Notes: a model not told the origin generated them from the sequence alone. Counted from the stretch's first letter, positions 1 to 7,569 are shown. The stretch: DNA of 14,201 bases from CAZKFN01 sp964552035 (GCA_964552035.1 CAZKFN010000064.1:1-14201); one strand, 5' to 3'. Made by a program: numbers and translations.

Positions 1-334
1 CTTCATGCTTTACATTTCCATGGATATAGCTGTAAGCAGCAGAAAATTCCAAGTAGTGGATAAAGTATTTTTTCTTTTTAAAAGATTGAAACCAGCCCAC
101 TTCTAATCCTGCACCAAGGTTTCCATTTCCTTTTTCTTTCAATGAATAAAGGCTATGATTTTGATCAATTGTTGCATTCACTTTTGACCCAAAAGTAGTA
201 TTGATTTGTGGCTCAATAAATAAGCCCCCTTTTCGTTTTTCTTTATTTAGCGGAAAAATATCAACCCCCACAATTTGTGCCGAAAGTAGTTGGGTCATTA
301 AAACAACTAATAAAAGACTTATAAACTTAGGCAT
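1..334 (-). CDS. Partial exported protein, probably an outer-membrane beta-barrel (3' end missing)
   Basis: This frame is open from an ATG at 334-332 to the window edge, giving 111 residues with no stop. It begins with a clear signal peptide: M-P-K, then a hydrophobic stretch over residues 4-18, and a probable cleavage site at S-A-Q (18-20), a very common Bacteroidota signal end. The mature part has alternating hydrophobic/polar segments rich in Gly and aromatics (GGLFIEPQINTTFG at 37-50, GAGLEVGWF at 75-82, an aromatic-rich stretch at 90-104), which resembles beta-barrel strands. The ATG overlaps the kmo stop codon by 8 bp (ATGCCTAA), so it is very probably translated as the third gene of the kynU-kmo operon. 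The family was not recognised. The beta-barrel assignment is inference from composition, and a periplasmic protein is the alternative. Reality of the gene is well supported by the signal peptide and coupling. Confidence 0.75.
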   Translation of the reverse strand, partial: MPKFISLLLVVLMTQLLSAQIVGVDIFPLNKEKRKGGLFIEPQINTTFGSKVNATIDQNHSLYSLKEKGNGNLGAGLEVGWFQSFKKKKYFIHYLEFSAAYSYIHGNVKHE

Positions 335-1670
335 GAGCTATTAACCTTAATATTTCGTTTTCAATCTCTTGACTATCCCAAACCGTTTTAATGTCCTCTC
401 TTTTCATAATCTTATCCATTATTTTTGCTTGTCTTTTTCCTGCCGCTAAAGCTTCTGCATAAGGTATGTGACTGAAAGTTACTTGAGAGTATAAAGGCAT
501 CCATTGATCGGGATATTTATCGGATATTTTCTTTTCAATTTTCTTTCTTAGCAAAAACATCTCATCGGCAACTTTATCCCTCATTTCAATAAAGTTATAA
601 ATGGCTAAATCTGCTATAGCATTCCCATCATCATGTCTAGCTTTGGAATATTCTTGAAAAACCTTTTGCCATTCTCCTTGATTTTGCTCATAAATTTCAT
701 CGAAAATTCTACAATCTTCAAAACCAGCATTCATTCCTTGTCCATAAAAAGGAACAATAGCATGAGAGGCATCTCCCATGAGCACAACCCAATCCTCATA
801 ATGCCAAGGCTCACATCGAATGGTAACTAGAGAAGAGGTTGGGTTAGTGAAATAAAGCTTTTCTAGTGTAGGCATCATTTTAGAAGCATCAGGAAAAACT
901 TCATTAAAAAAGTCTCGAATCTCCTTTTCGGTTTTTATACTTTCAAAAGAAGGCTCCCCCTCAAAAGGGAAGAATAGTGTAGAAGTAAAACTACCGCCTT
1001 CATTTGCTAAAGCTATGAGCATATATTCTCCTCTAGGCCAGATGTGAAGTGCGTTTTTTTCTATTTGGTAGGAATTCTTTTCTCCAGCTGGGATAAAAAG
1101 CTCTTTATAACCATGTTTTAAAAACATTTGCTCATAATTAAAGCGATCCGTCATTTGAATTCTTTTTCTAACTGCTGAAAAAGCACCATCAGTTCCAAAT
1201 ACTCTAGCTGCTTTAACTTCTACTTCTTTTTGAGTGTTGTGGTCGTAAAATAGTATACTTCTATTTTCTAAGTCAATATCTTTACATTCATGAGAAAAAT
1301 GGATTTTTACATTATCATAAGTTTCAGCCTCATCCATTAACCTACAGTTAAGTCCACCTCTACTAACAGAGTAGATTGCTTCATTTTCTTTTCCATAAGG
1401 TTGAAAATGCAGCTTTTCATTTTTATCATGCATCATTCTTCCATACATTGGAATTACTATTTCGCGAACCGTTTTTTCAGCCTCTACTACTTCTAAAGCT
1501 TTCCAGCCTCTTGTAGAGATGGCAAGGTTAATTGATCTACCAGCTGAAATCTTATCTTTCCGCATATCGACTCTGCGTTCAAAAACCTCTACTTGAAAAC
1601 CTCTTCTTGCTAAATATATAGCTTGTAATGAGCCAACTAATCCTGCGCCAATAACTGCTACTTTTTCCAT
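327..1670 (-). CDS. kmo: Kynurenine 3-monooxygenase (FAD-dependent)
   Basis: This flavin monooxygenase hydroxylates L-kynurenine to 3-hydroxykynurenine using NADPH and O2, a step of the aerobic tryptophan-to-quinolinate/NAD route. The 447-residue length is normal for the family. Residues 4-34 form the FAD-binding Rossmann fold with GAGLVG (8-13) and a Glu-Arg (31-32) ending beta-2. GRSINLAISTRG (44-55) is the conserved KMO segment with the substrate-binding Arg. GTDG (159-162) and MGDASHAIVPFYGQGMNAGF (298-317) are the second and third flavin motifs. The C-terminal third is helical and Met/Lys-rich. Bacterial KMOs often have a C-terminal helix that covers the active site rather than a membrane anchor, and no transmembrane segment is visible here. 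The ATG lies 1 bp past the kynU stop, so the two are co-transcribed. KynU uses its product directly. Confidence 0.95.
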   Translation of the reverse strand: MEKVAVIGAGLVGSLQAIYLARRGFQVEVFERRVDMRKDKISAGRSINLAISTRGWKALEVVEAEKTVREIVIPMYGRMMHDKNEKLHFQPYGKENEAIYSVSRGGLNCRLMDEAETYDNVKIHFSHECKDIDLENRSILFYDHNTQKEVEVKAARVFGTDGAFSAVRKRIQMTDRFNYEQMFLKHGYKELFIPAGEKNSYQIEKNALHIWPRGEYMLIALANEGGSFTSTLFFPFEGEPSFESIKTEKEIRDFFNEVFPDASKMMPTLEKLYFTNPTSSLVTIRCEPWHYEDWVVLMGDASHAIVPFYGQGMNAGFEDCRIFDEIYEQNQGEWQKVFQEYSKARHDDGNAIADLAIYNFIEMRDKVADEMFLLRKKIEKKISDKYPDQWMPLYSQVTFSHIPYAEALAAGKRQAKIMDKIMKREDIKTVWDSQEIENEILRLIAHA

Positions 1671-1671
1671 T

Positions 1672-2946
1672 TTAAATAATTTCTTTTAATGCGTTTTCTA
1701 TCATTTTTCCAAAGCTATAAATATCTTCAAAAGAGTTGTAGAGTGGAACAGGAGCTAAACGAATAACATTGGGTTCTCTCCAATCTACTACAGCTCCTGC
1801 TTTTGTAATGAGTTCAAAAAGCCTTTTCCCACTACCGTGTGTGAGAATAGAAAGCTGCGACCCCCTTTCTTTAGGGGTAATAATTTCAAAGTCTATAGAA
1901 TCAAATGATTTGCTTACCTCTTTTAATACAAACTCTAGATATGCTGTAAGCTTAAGTTGTTTTTTAATTAATCTTTCTCTACCTGCTTCTAAGTAGATAT
2001 CTAAAGAAGCATTTTGTACGGCCATGGCTAAAACTGGAGCATTGCTTAGCATCCACCCATCAGCGCCATAGTCAGGAACAAATCCTTTTTTCATGAGGAA
2101 TCGTTCATCTGGAGGAGTACCCCACCAACCCGCAAAGCGTGGAAGTTCAGGATTGTTAGCATGTCTTTCATGTACGAAAATACCCGCAGTGCTCCCAGGT
2201 CCCGAATTGAGGTATTTATAAGAACACCAAGCGGCAAAATCTACTCCCCAACGATTTAATTCTAAAGCTATGTTTCCAGCAGCATGTGCACAGTCAAATC
2301 CCACAACAGCACCTACTTTATGCCCTGCTTTAGTAATTGCCTCCATGGGCATTATTTGTCCTGTATAATAATTAACACCCCCTATCATGATTAAGGCAAG
2401 TTGATCACCTTCCTTTTCAATAGCATAAAGTATATCTTCTTCTCTTAAATGATGTTCCCCTTCTCTAGGTGCAACTTCTATAAGGTGTTCATCCGGCTGG
2501 AGGCCATGAAATTTTAATTGACTTTCTAAAGCGTATTGATCTGAAGGAAAAGCTTTGGCTTCACAAAGGATTTTAGTTCGCTTTCCTGAAGGTCTAAAAA
2601 ATGAAACCATTAAGAGATGTAAATTGGAAGTAAGTCCGCCCATTACTGTAACTTCTTCTGCTTTGGCACCTACAACTTTGGCAAGTTTTTCTTTAAACAT
2701 CTCATGATAAGAAAACCATGGATTTCTAGCTTCAAAATGTCCATCAACACCATAATTTGCCCAATCTTCTAGCTCTTGATTTAAGGCGGCTTCTGCTGTT
2801 TTAGGTTGTAATCCTAAGGAGTTGCCGGTTAGATACACTTTCTTTTTACCATTCTGCTGAGGAAATAAGAAATGCTCTCTAAATTCTCTTAATGGATCTT
2901 CCCAGTCCGCTTGTTGAGCAAACTCTATATCGTTTTTAAATTGCAT
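1672..2946 (-). CDS. kynU: Kynureninase (PLP-dependent)
   Basis: A fold-type I PLP enzyme that cleaves 3-hydroxykynurenine (or kynurenine) to 3-hydroxyanthranilate (or anthranilate) and alanine. With the ATG at 2946 it has 424 residues, typical of the family. YLTGNSLGLQP (38-48) is the conserved N-terminal substrate-binding stretch. GFDCAHAAGN (217-226) carries the Asp (218) that pairs with the PLP pyridine nitrogen. CSYKYLNSGPG (241-251) holds the Schiff-base lysine K244, and WWGT (274-277) is also typical. The frame stays open upstream to a GTG at 2979. I prefer the ATG because a TAnnTTTG promoter box lies at 2964-2971 inside that extension, and because family members begin near the (F/Y)AQ..D..DPLR..R segment. 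First gene of the kynU-kmo-exported protein operon. Pairing with kmo argues for 3-hydroxykynurenine as substrate and NAD synthesis as purpose. Confidence 0.95.
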   Translation of the reverse strand: MQFKNDIEFAQQADWEDPLREFREHFLFPQQNGKKKVYLTGNSLGLQPKTAEAALNQELEDWANYGVDGHFEARNPWFSYHEMFKEKLAKVVGAKAEEVTVMGGLTSNLHLLMVSFFRPSGKRTKILCEAKAFPSDQYALESQLKFHGLQPDEHLIEVAPREGEHHLREEDILYAIEKEGDQLALIMIGGVNYYTGQIMPMEAITKAGHKVGAVVGFDCAHAAGNIALELNRWGVDFAAWCSYKYLNSGPGSTAGIFVHERHANNPELPRFAGWWGTPPDERFLMKKGFVPDYGADGWMLSNAPVLAMAVQNASLDIYLEAGRERLIKKQLKLTAYLEFVLKEVSKSFDSIDFEIITPKERGSQLSILTHGSGKRLFELITKAGAVVDWREPNVIRLAPVPLYNSFEDIYSFGKMIENALKEII

Positions 2947-2963
2947 ATTTTTTATTTGATCCT

Positions 2964-2971
2964 CAAAGATA
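2964..2971 (-). promoter_or_regulatory. Candidate -7 promoter element of the kynU operon
   Basis: On the minus strand the sequence reads TATCTTTG, a full match to the Bacteroidota -7 consensus TAnnTTTG. It ends 17 bp before the kynU ATG, predicting a short leader. No strong -33 element was seen; TTTTCC lies about 19 bp upstream. The position excludes the upstream GTG as the start if this promoter is used. Confidence 0.45.
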
Positions 2972-3041
2972 CAATGCACAAGTTGGAAAACTCCATTAAG
3001 GTTTCAAATATTCTATTAATTTTTCAACAATTTTTAGAAGA

Positions 3042-5846
3042 TTATAGATATTGAGCCGTGAAAGAGGTTTTACATTTTTTCAATTCTTCTACTCTCCCTT
3101 GAAAAACCACTAGACCTCCTCCATCTCCACCTTTAGGTCCTAAATCGATGACCCAATCTGCAAAGTTTATTATGGCTGGATTATGCTCAATGACAATAAT
3201 AGAATGTCCCTTTTCTATAAGGGCGTCAAATGAGGCTAGGAGCTTTTTTATATCATGAAAATGAAGACCAGTTGTAGGCTCGTCAAAAATGAAAAGGATA
3301 GATTGTTTTTTCTCTCCCTTACCTAAATAAGAAGCCAATTTAATCCTTTGGGCTTCACCGCCACTAAGAGTAGATGAGGATTGTCCTAGTTTTATATAAC
3401 CTAAGCCGACAGCAAGAAGGGGAGAGAGTTTATCTACAATTCTTTGAGCGTCTTTATCTTCGGGATTTTCATTAAAGAAATCGACTGCATCTTGAACGGT
3501 CATCTCTAAAAGATCTGCAATGTTTTTACCTTTGAATTTTACTTCTAAAATTTCTTCCTTAAATCTTTTGCCATCACAAGCTTCACACTTTAAGTGAATG
3601 TCAGCCATAAACTGCATTTCTTCAATTATTTCTCCTTCTCCTCGGCAAATCTCACATCGCCCACCATCCACATTAAAAGAAAAATGAGAAGGTTTATAAG
3701 CTCTAGCTTTTGCTAAACCTCTATTGGAATATAACTTTCTAATTTCATCGTAGGCTTTAATATAGGTTACGGGGTTGGATCTGGATGATCTTCCTATGGG
3801 GTTTTGATCGATAAATTCAATCTCATCAATTTGTTGGACAGCTCCACTTATCTCATCAAATTTACCTACCTTTTCTCCATATCCTCCTAGTTTTTTTTGT
3901 AGCGCAGGATATAAGATTTGCTTCACCAAGGAGCTTTTGCCGGAGCCACTAACACCAGTAACTACGGTGAGTGCATGTAAAGGGAAATCGACATTAATAT
4001 TTTGTAAGTTATTTTCTCTGGCTCCGCTTAGGTGAATTTTATTGTTGAGCTTTCTTTGAGTTTTATTATTCTTTTCAAGTTTTAATTGACCGTTAAGGTA
4101 TTGAGCTGTTAGGGTATGTTCTTTCAAAAGTTCTTGTAAACTTCCATTAAAGATAAGATTTCCTCCTTGACTTCCCGCTTCAGGGCCTAAGTCAATAATT
4201 TCATCAGCAGCACGAATAATATCTTCATCATGTTCTACAACAATTACTGTGTTTCCCAGCTTTTGCAAACCTTTTAGTATTCGGATTAGATTTTCTGTGT
4301 CTTTGGGGTGAAGGCCTATGCTTGGTTCGTCTAAAATATACATGGAACCAACTAAACTACTTCCCACAGAAGTAGCAAGGTTAATTCTTTGTGTTTCACC
4401 GCCTGAGAGGGTGTTGGCTGAGCGATTTAAATTAAGGTATCCCACACCAACATCTAACAAATACTGTATTCTAGTATTAATTTCAATCAGCAAACGCTTA
4501 GCTACCTTTTGTTGAAAAGCATCCAGTTTAATTTTTTTAAAAAATACAGCAAGTTCTTTTAGAGGAAGGTTGACCAATTGACTGATAGAATGCTGGTTAA
4601 TTTTGACATAATCAGCTTCTTTACGCAATCTATTTCCTTTACAATCAGGGCATTTTGTTCTTCCTCTATATCTAGCCAACATCACGCGGTAGTGAATCTT
4701 GTACTTTTTTCTTTCCAAGTGATTAAAAAAGGTATTTAACCCTTTAAAGTACTGGTTTCCCGTCCATAGTAAATTGTATTCTTCTTCTGTTAAATCTTTG
4801 ATTGGACGATGAATAGGGAAGTTAAGAATTTCAGCATTTTGAATGATTTTATTTTTCCATCTTCCCATTTTCGGACCTTTCCAACAGGCAATGGCATCCT
4901 GATAAAGAGATAGACTTTTATTAGGAATAACCAAATCCTCATCTATGCCGATTACCTTTCCATATCCTTCGCAAGTAGGACAAGCACCTATTGGGTTATT
5001 GAAACTAAACAAATGAACTGTGGGTTCTTCAAACTCCATTCCAGCTTCCTCAAAGGAATCAGAAAATATTTTTTTATAAATCTTTCCATCTTCCTCCGTA
5101 TAAACAATACAATTGTGTTTCCCCTCATAGAAAGATGTTTCAGCTGAATCACCAATTCTCCCTTTTATTTCCTGACTCTCAGAAGAAATAATATAACGGT
5201 CGACTATAATTTCAATTTCTTTTTTGACTTTAGCTTTTTCCTTGATTAAATCTTCAATCCAGACTACTTCATTTTTAACATAAGCACGGCTAAAACCTTG
5301 CTGAATTAATAATTGTAACTGGTCTTCAGTTTTTTCTCCTTTTTTGAGAACAACCGGAGCAACAAGATAAACCCTTGTCTTTTCTTTTTGTGAGAGAATA
5401 TAATCTACAACATCTTCTGCACTATGTTTTTGAATTAAATTTCCAGTTGTAGGATGATATGTTTTTCCTATTCTTGCATACAGCAGTTTAATGTAATCAT
5501 AGATTTCTGTCATCGTACCCACAGTTGATCTAGAATTGGTACTGTTAACTTTTTGCTCAATGGCAATGGCAGGGGAGATGCCTTTGATGTAATCTACTTC
5601 GGGTTTTTCTACCTTACCTAAAAATTGCCTTGCATAGGAAGAAAGGCTTTCAACATAACGTCTTTGTCCTTCAGCGTATAAAGTGCTAAATGCTAAGGAG
5701 GACTTCCCAGAGCCGGATAAGCCAGTTATGACTACTAGTTTACCCCTCTGAATAGCTACATCGATATTTTTTAAATTATGAACCCTCGCGCCTTTAATAA
5801 GAATGTGAGTTTTAGGGCTAAATTTAGAAAGGGGTGGAGTGGACAT
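3042..5846 (-). CDS. uvrA: Excinuclease ABC subunit A (UvrA)
   Basis: DNA-damage recognition ATPase of nucleotide excision repair. As a dimer it scans DNA, loads UvrB at lesions and then leaves. The 934 residues fit bacterial UvrA. There are two ABC modules: Walker A GLSGSGKS (42-49) and GVSGSGKS (631-638), signatures LSGGE (480-484 and 827-831), and Walker B LDEP (505-508) and FDEP (854-857). The C-terminal zinc module C731-x2-C734 ... C754-x2-C757 is complete. CPDC (399-402) is also present. The first zinc module is incomplete: CPTC (289-292) is there, but the earlier CxxC pair is absent from the residues before it (about 240-275). I recall this as common in Bacteroidota UvrA but could not verify it. 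It is a single gene on its strand, divergent from the sigma factor gene, with a TAnnTTTG box just upstream. Some genomes have a second UvrA paralogue; this one has all elements of the main enzyme. Confidence 0.97.
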   Translation of the reverse strand: MSTPPLSKFSPKTHILIKGARVHNLKNIDVAIQRGKLVVITGLSGSGKSSLAFSTLYAEGQRRYVESLSSYARQFLGKVEKPEVDYIKGISPAIAIEQKVNSTNSRSTVGTMTEIYDYIKLLYARIGKTYHPTTGNLIQKHSAEDVVDYILSQKEKTRVYLVAPVVLKKGEKTEDQLQLLIQQGFSRAYVKNEVVWIEDLIKEKAKVKKEIEIIVDRYIISSESQEIKGRIGDSAETSFYEGKHNCIVYTEEDGKIYKKIFSDSFEEAGMEFEEPTVHLFSFNNPIGACPTCEGYGKVIGIDEDLVIPNKSLSLYQDAIACWKGPKMGRWKNKIIQNAEILNFPIHRPIKDLTEEEYNLLWTGNQYFKGLNTFFNHLERKKYKIHYRVMLARYRGRTKCPDCKGNRLRKEADYVKINQHSISQLVNLPLKELAVFFKKIKLDAFQQKVAKRLLIEINTRIQYLLDVGVGYLNLNRSANTLSGGETQRINLATSVGSSLVGSMYILDEPSIGLHPKDTENLIRILKGLQKLGNTVIVVEHDEDIIRAADEIIDLGPEAGSQGGNLIFNGSLQELLKEHTLTAQYLNGQLKLEKNNKTQRKLNNKIHLSGARENNLQNINVDFPLHALTVVTGVSGSGKSSLVKQILYPALQKKLGGYGEKVGKFDEISGAVQQIDEIEFIDQNPIGRSSRSNPVTYIKAYDEIRKLYSNRGLAKARAYKPSHFSFNVDGGRCEICRGEGEIIEEMQFMADIHLKCEACDGKRFKEEILEVKFKGKNIADLLEMTVQDAVDFFNENPEDKDAQRIVDKLSPLLAVGLGYIKLGQSSSTLSGGEAQRIKLASYLGKGEKKQSILFIFDEPTTGLHFHDIKKLLASFDALIEKGHSIIVIEHNPAIINFADWVIDLGPKGGDGGGLVVFQGRVEELKKCKTSFTAQYL

Positions 5847-5870
5847 TTATAAAATTTTTCAATAAAAGAG

Positions 5871-5878
5871 CAAATTTA
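5871..5878 (-). promoter_or_regulatory. Candidate -7 promoter element of uvrA
   Basis: The minus strand reads TAAATTTG, matching TAnnTTTG, 24 bp before the uvrA ATG at 5846. No convincing -33 motif was found at the expected spacing, so the call rests on one short match in AT-rich DNA plus its good position. Confidence 0.35.
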
Positions 5879-5935
5879 TATTTCTTTTTGAGTAGTTTAG
5901 CTAATTGTTACATTAGAATAAATTTTAAAAAAAGC

Positions 5936-5960
5936 AACCAATTTCAGACAACTTTCGTCT
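5936..5960 (+). promoter_or_regulatory. Candidate ECF-type promoter upstream of the sigma factor gene
   Basis: AACC (5936-5939) and CGTC (5956-5959) are separated by 16 bp, matching the classic ECF sigma promoter pattern of an AAC-type -35 and a CGTC-type -10. It lies about 85 bp before the sigma gene ATG. ECF sigma genes are often autoregulated, so this fits transcription of the gene by its own product. The weak inverted repeat AGAC/GTCT overlapping it is probably incidental. Confidence 0.4.
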
Positions 5961-6046
5961 AAGTTACAGTAATCAAAAACATTTTACGCCTATAGCATAA
6001 ACATTTACTTTTTTAATCTGCTTTTATAACAAAGTTAAAACTGTTT

Positions 6047-6637
6047 ATGTTTATGAAAACTCATTTTCTTAGTGACGAGGAATTAATACGTCAATATCTC
6101 GAGGGAAAGGATACCGCTTTTGAGCGGCTTTTACAACGATATAGGGATAGGGTGTTTGCATACATTATGTACACCATTAGAGATGAAACTCTTGCCAACG
6201 ATATCTTTCAAGAAACTTTTATGAAAGTTATTCGCACCCTTAAAAGGGGGAAGTATAACCATCAAGGAAAATTCTTGCCCTGGGTGAATCGGATAGCACA
6301 TAACTTAATGATTGATCATTTTAGGAGAAATAAAAAATACCCTACAACCAGTGGGAAAGACGATTTTGATATCTTTGATATTATTGCGGATTTAAGTCCT
6401 ACTGTAGAAGACAAAGCAGTAAAAGAGCAAACAAGACAAGAAATCAAAAAAGTAATCCAGAAACTTCCTCAAGACCAAAAGGAGGTGTTGATGATGCGAA
6501 TTTATTTTGACATGAGTTTTAAAGAAATCGCAGAACATACGGAAGTGAGTATTAATACAGCTTTAGGTAGAATGCGATATGCTATTATCAACATGAGAAA
6601 GCTAATGGAGAAAGAAAAGTATTTGTACGTTAACTAG
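6047..6637 (+). CDS. RNA polymerase sigma factor, ECF-like sigma-70 family
   Basis: A 196-residue alternative sigma factor with regions 2 and 4 only. Region 2 covers roughly residues 24-97: the core-binding segment DETLANDIFQETFMKV (46-61) and the -10 recognition helix around FLPWVNRIAHNLMIDHFRR (77-95). A short acidic linker follows (104-125). Region 4 spans about 128-187, with LPQDQKEVLMMRIYFDMSFK (140-159) leading into a helix-turn-helix IAEHTEVSINTALGRMRYA (161-179) that reads the -35. There is no C-terminal extension and no transmembrane anti-sigma gene beside it. A second in-frame ATG lies two codons in, at 6053, and either could be the start. It is divergent from uvrA and followed 79 bp later by a small gene in the same direction. 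An ECF-style promoter candidate upstream suggests autoregulation. The regulon is unknown. Its position among uvrA, nth, bcp and recA hints at stress control, but this is inference. Confidence 0.9.
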   Translation: MFMKTHFLSDEELIRQYLEGKDTAFERLLQRYRDRVFAYIMYTIRDETLANDIFQETFMKVIRTLKRGKYNHQGKFLPWVNRIAHNLMIDHFRRNKKYPTTSGKDDFDIFDIIADLSPTVEDKAVKEQTRQEIKKVIQKLPQDQKEVLMMRIYFDMSFKEIAEHTEVSINTALGRMRYAIINMRKLMEKEKYLYVN

Positions 6638-6683
6638 GTCTAGAGATTTTATCTAACCTTTCAACAATAAGTTGTGCTGTATT

Positions 6684-6711
6684 TCGTTTTAACATCAAAC
6701 CACTAAAACGA
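6684..6711 (+). repeat. 8-bp perfect inverted repeat directly upstream of the small gene
   Basis: TCGTTTTA (6684-6691) and TAAAACGA (6704-6711) are exact reverse complements separated by 12 bp. The second arm ends 5 bp before the ATG at 6717. No T-run follows, so it does not look like a terminator. It could be an operator for a dimeric protein or an mRNA hairpin next to the start codon; in RNA the arms are A/U-rich and only moderately stable. Confidence 0.5.
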
Positions 6712-6716
6712 GTTAT

Positions 6717-6914
6717 ATGTACGATTTTACCTTTTCCGATTTTGAAAAACTAGCAAAAAAAGAGGAGGAGTTTTTGCACCTCTTTCATTTACAAGAAGAA
6801 GCTGGTAAAGCTGTGTTAAAAAAGCAAACCATAGCCAATGTCTTAGCTTACTCAAAAACGTATGATGTCCAACATTCTAAACATCTAAATTACATAGAGT
6901 ACCTCAAGAATTAA
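6717..6914 (+). CDS. Small hypothetical protein (65 aa) downstream of the sigma factor
   Basis: I do not recognise a named family. The product is 65 residues, soluble and charged, without a signal peptide, membrane segment or cysteine. The first half (DFEKLAKKEEEFLHLFHLQEEAGKAV in pieces over 8-33) looks helical and amphipathic. The second half (TIANVLAYSKTYDVQHSK over 38-55, then IEYLKN at the end) carries an N-hydrophobic-x-Y-S-K pattern. I recall small proteins with a similar C-terminal half next to this sigma gene in other Bacteroidota, but could not check that. It lies 79 bp after the sigma gene on the same strand with no obvious promoter of its own, so co-transcription is likely. Its stop is 3 bp from the convergent nth stop. 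A role as a modulator of the sigma factor is possible but purely contextual. It is probably a real gene: clean start, coding-like composition and a tight fit between neighbours. Confidence 0.7.
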   Translation: MYDFTFSDFEKLAKKEEEFLHLFHLQEEAGKAVLKKQTIANVLAYSKTYDVQHSKHLNYIEYLKN

Positions 6915-6917
6915 AGT

Positions 6918-7553
6918 TTACTTAAACAAGCTTTTTCTTCCAATTACTGAGCATATAGGGCATTCCTTCGGCTCATGTGGTCTTGCTTTGCAGTACTCTC
7001 TACCAAATAATATAATTTGAACATGTAATTTATTCCAAGTATGCTGAGGAAAAAGTCGTTTGCAATCTTTTTCTGTTTGTACTACATTTTTACCGTTAGA
7101 TAACCCCCACCTATAAATTAATCTGTGAATATGTGTATCTACCGGAAAGGCAGGAAGGCCAAATGCTTGAGACATTACTACAGAGGCAGTTTTATGTCCC
7201 ACACCAGGGAGTGCTTCTAAGTCCTTAAAGTTATTGGGTACTTTTCCGCCATGTTTTTCTGTAAGGATTTTAGATAATTCATGAATGGCTTTTGATTTTC
7301 TAGGCGAAAGACCACAAGGGCGAATAATTTGTCGGATTTTTTCTACATCTTGTTTTTTCATATCCCAAGGATTATCTGCTAATTCAAAAAGCTCGGGGGT
7401 AACTTGATTAACCCTTTTGTCTGTGCATTGAGCCGACAATAATACAGCTACTAGTAAGGTGTATTCATCCTTATGATCCAAAGGAATTTCTATTTTTGGA
7501 TATAAATTTTCTAATTTGTTAATAACAAACTCAACCTTTTCTGATTTCTTCAT
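6918..7553 (-). CDS. nth: Endonuclease III (DNA glycosylase/AP lyase)
   Basis: Base-excision repair enzyme that removes oxidised pyrimidines and cuts the backbone by beta-elimination. At 211 residues it matches the E. coli enzyme closely. The helix-hairpin-helix LPGVGHKTA (115-123) contains the catalytic lysine K121, and VDTH (138-141) carries the catalytic aspartate D139. AQCTD (41-45) is the usual N-terminal motif. The iron-sulfur loop is unusual: the classical spacing is C-x6-C-x2-C-x5-C, whereas here C188 is followed nine residues later by C198 and then C201, with no fourth cysteine before the C-terminus at 211. Cluster binding is therefore doubtful, although the glycosylase core is complete. 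Its stop is 3 bp from that of the small gene on the other strand, and it is divergent from bcp. A promoter candidate sits immediately upstream. Start chosen at the ATG beginning MKKSEKVEFV. Confidence 0.95.
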   Translation of the reverse strand: MKKSEKVEFVINKLENLYPKIEIPLDHKDEYTLLVAVLLSAQCTDKRVNQVTPELFELADNPWDMKKQDVEKIRQIIRPCGLSPRKSKAIHELSKILTEKHGGKVPNNFKDLEALPGVGHKTASVVMSQAFGLPAFPVDTHIHRLIYRWGLSNGKNVVQTEKDCKRLFPQHTWNKLHVQIILFGREYCKARPHEPKECPICSVIGRKSLFK

Positions 7554-7561
7554 AGTGCAAG

Positions 7562-7569
7562 CAAAATTA
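7562..7569 (-). promoter_or_regulatory. Candidate -7 promoter element of nth
   Basis: The minus strand reads TAATTTTG, a match to TAnnTTTG, only 8 bp before the nth ATG at 7553. Transcription would begin almost at the start codon, giving a very short leader. The -33 region has only a weak TTTT at about 19 bp upstream. Confidence 0.35.

Noticed and set aside
633..830. Plus-strand open frame inside kmo
   Set aside because: Antisense to a firm gene, no recognisable protein features, no promoter or conserved motif; a frame shadow.
4318..4515. Plus-strand open frame inside uvrA
   Set aside because: Antisense to the first ABC signature/Walker B region of uvrA, whose motifs explain the sequence fully.
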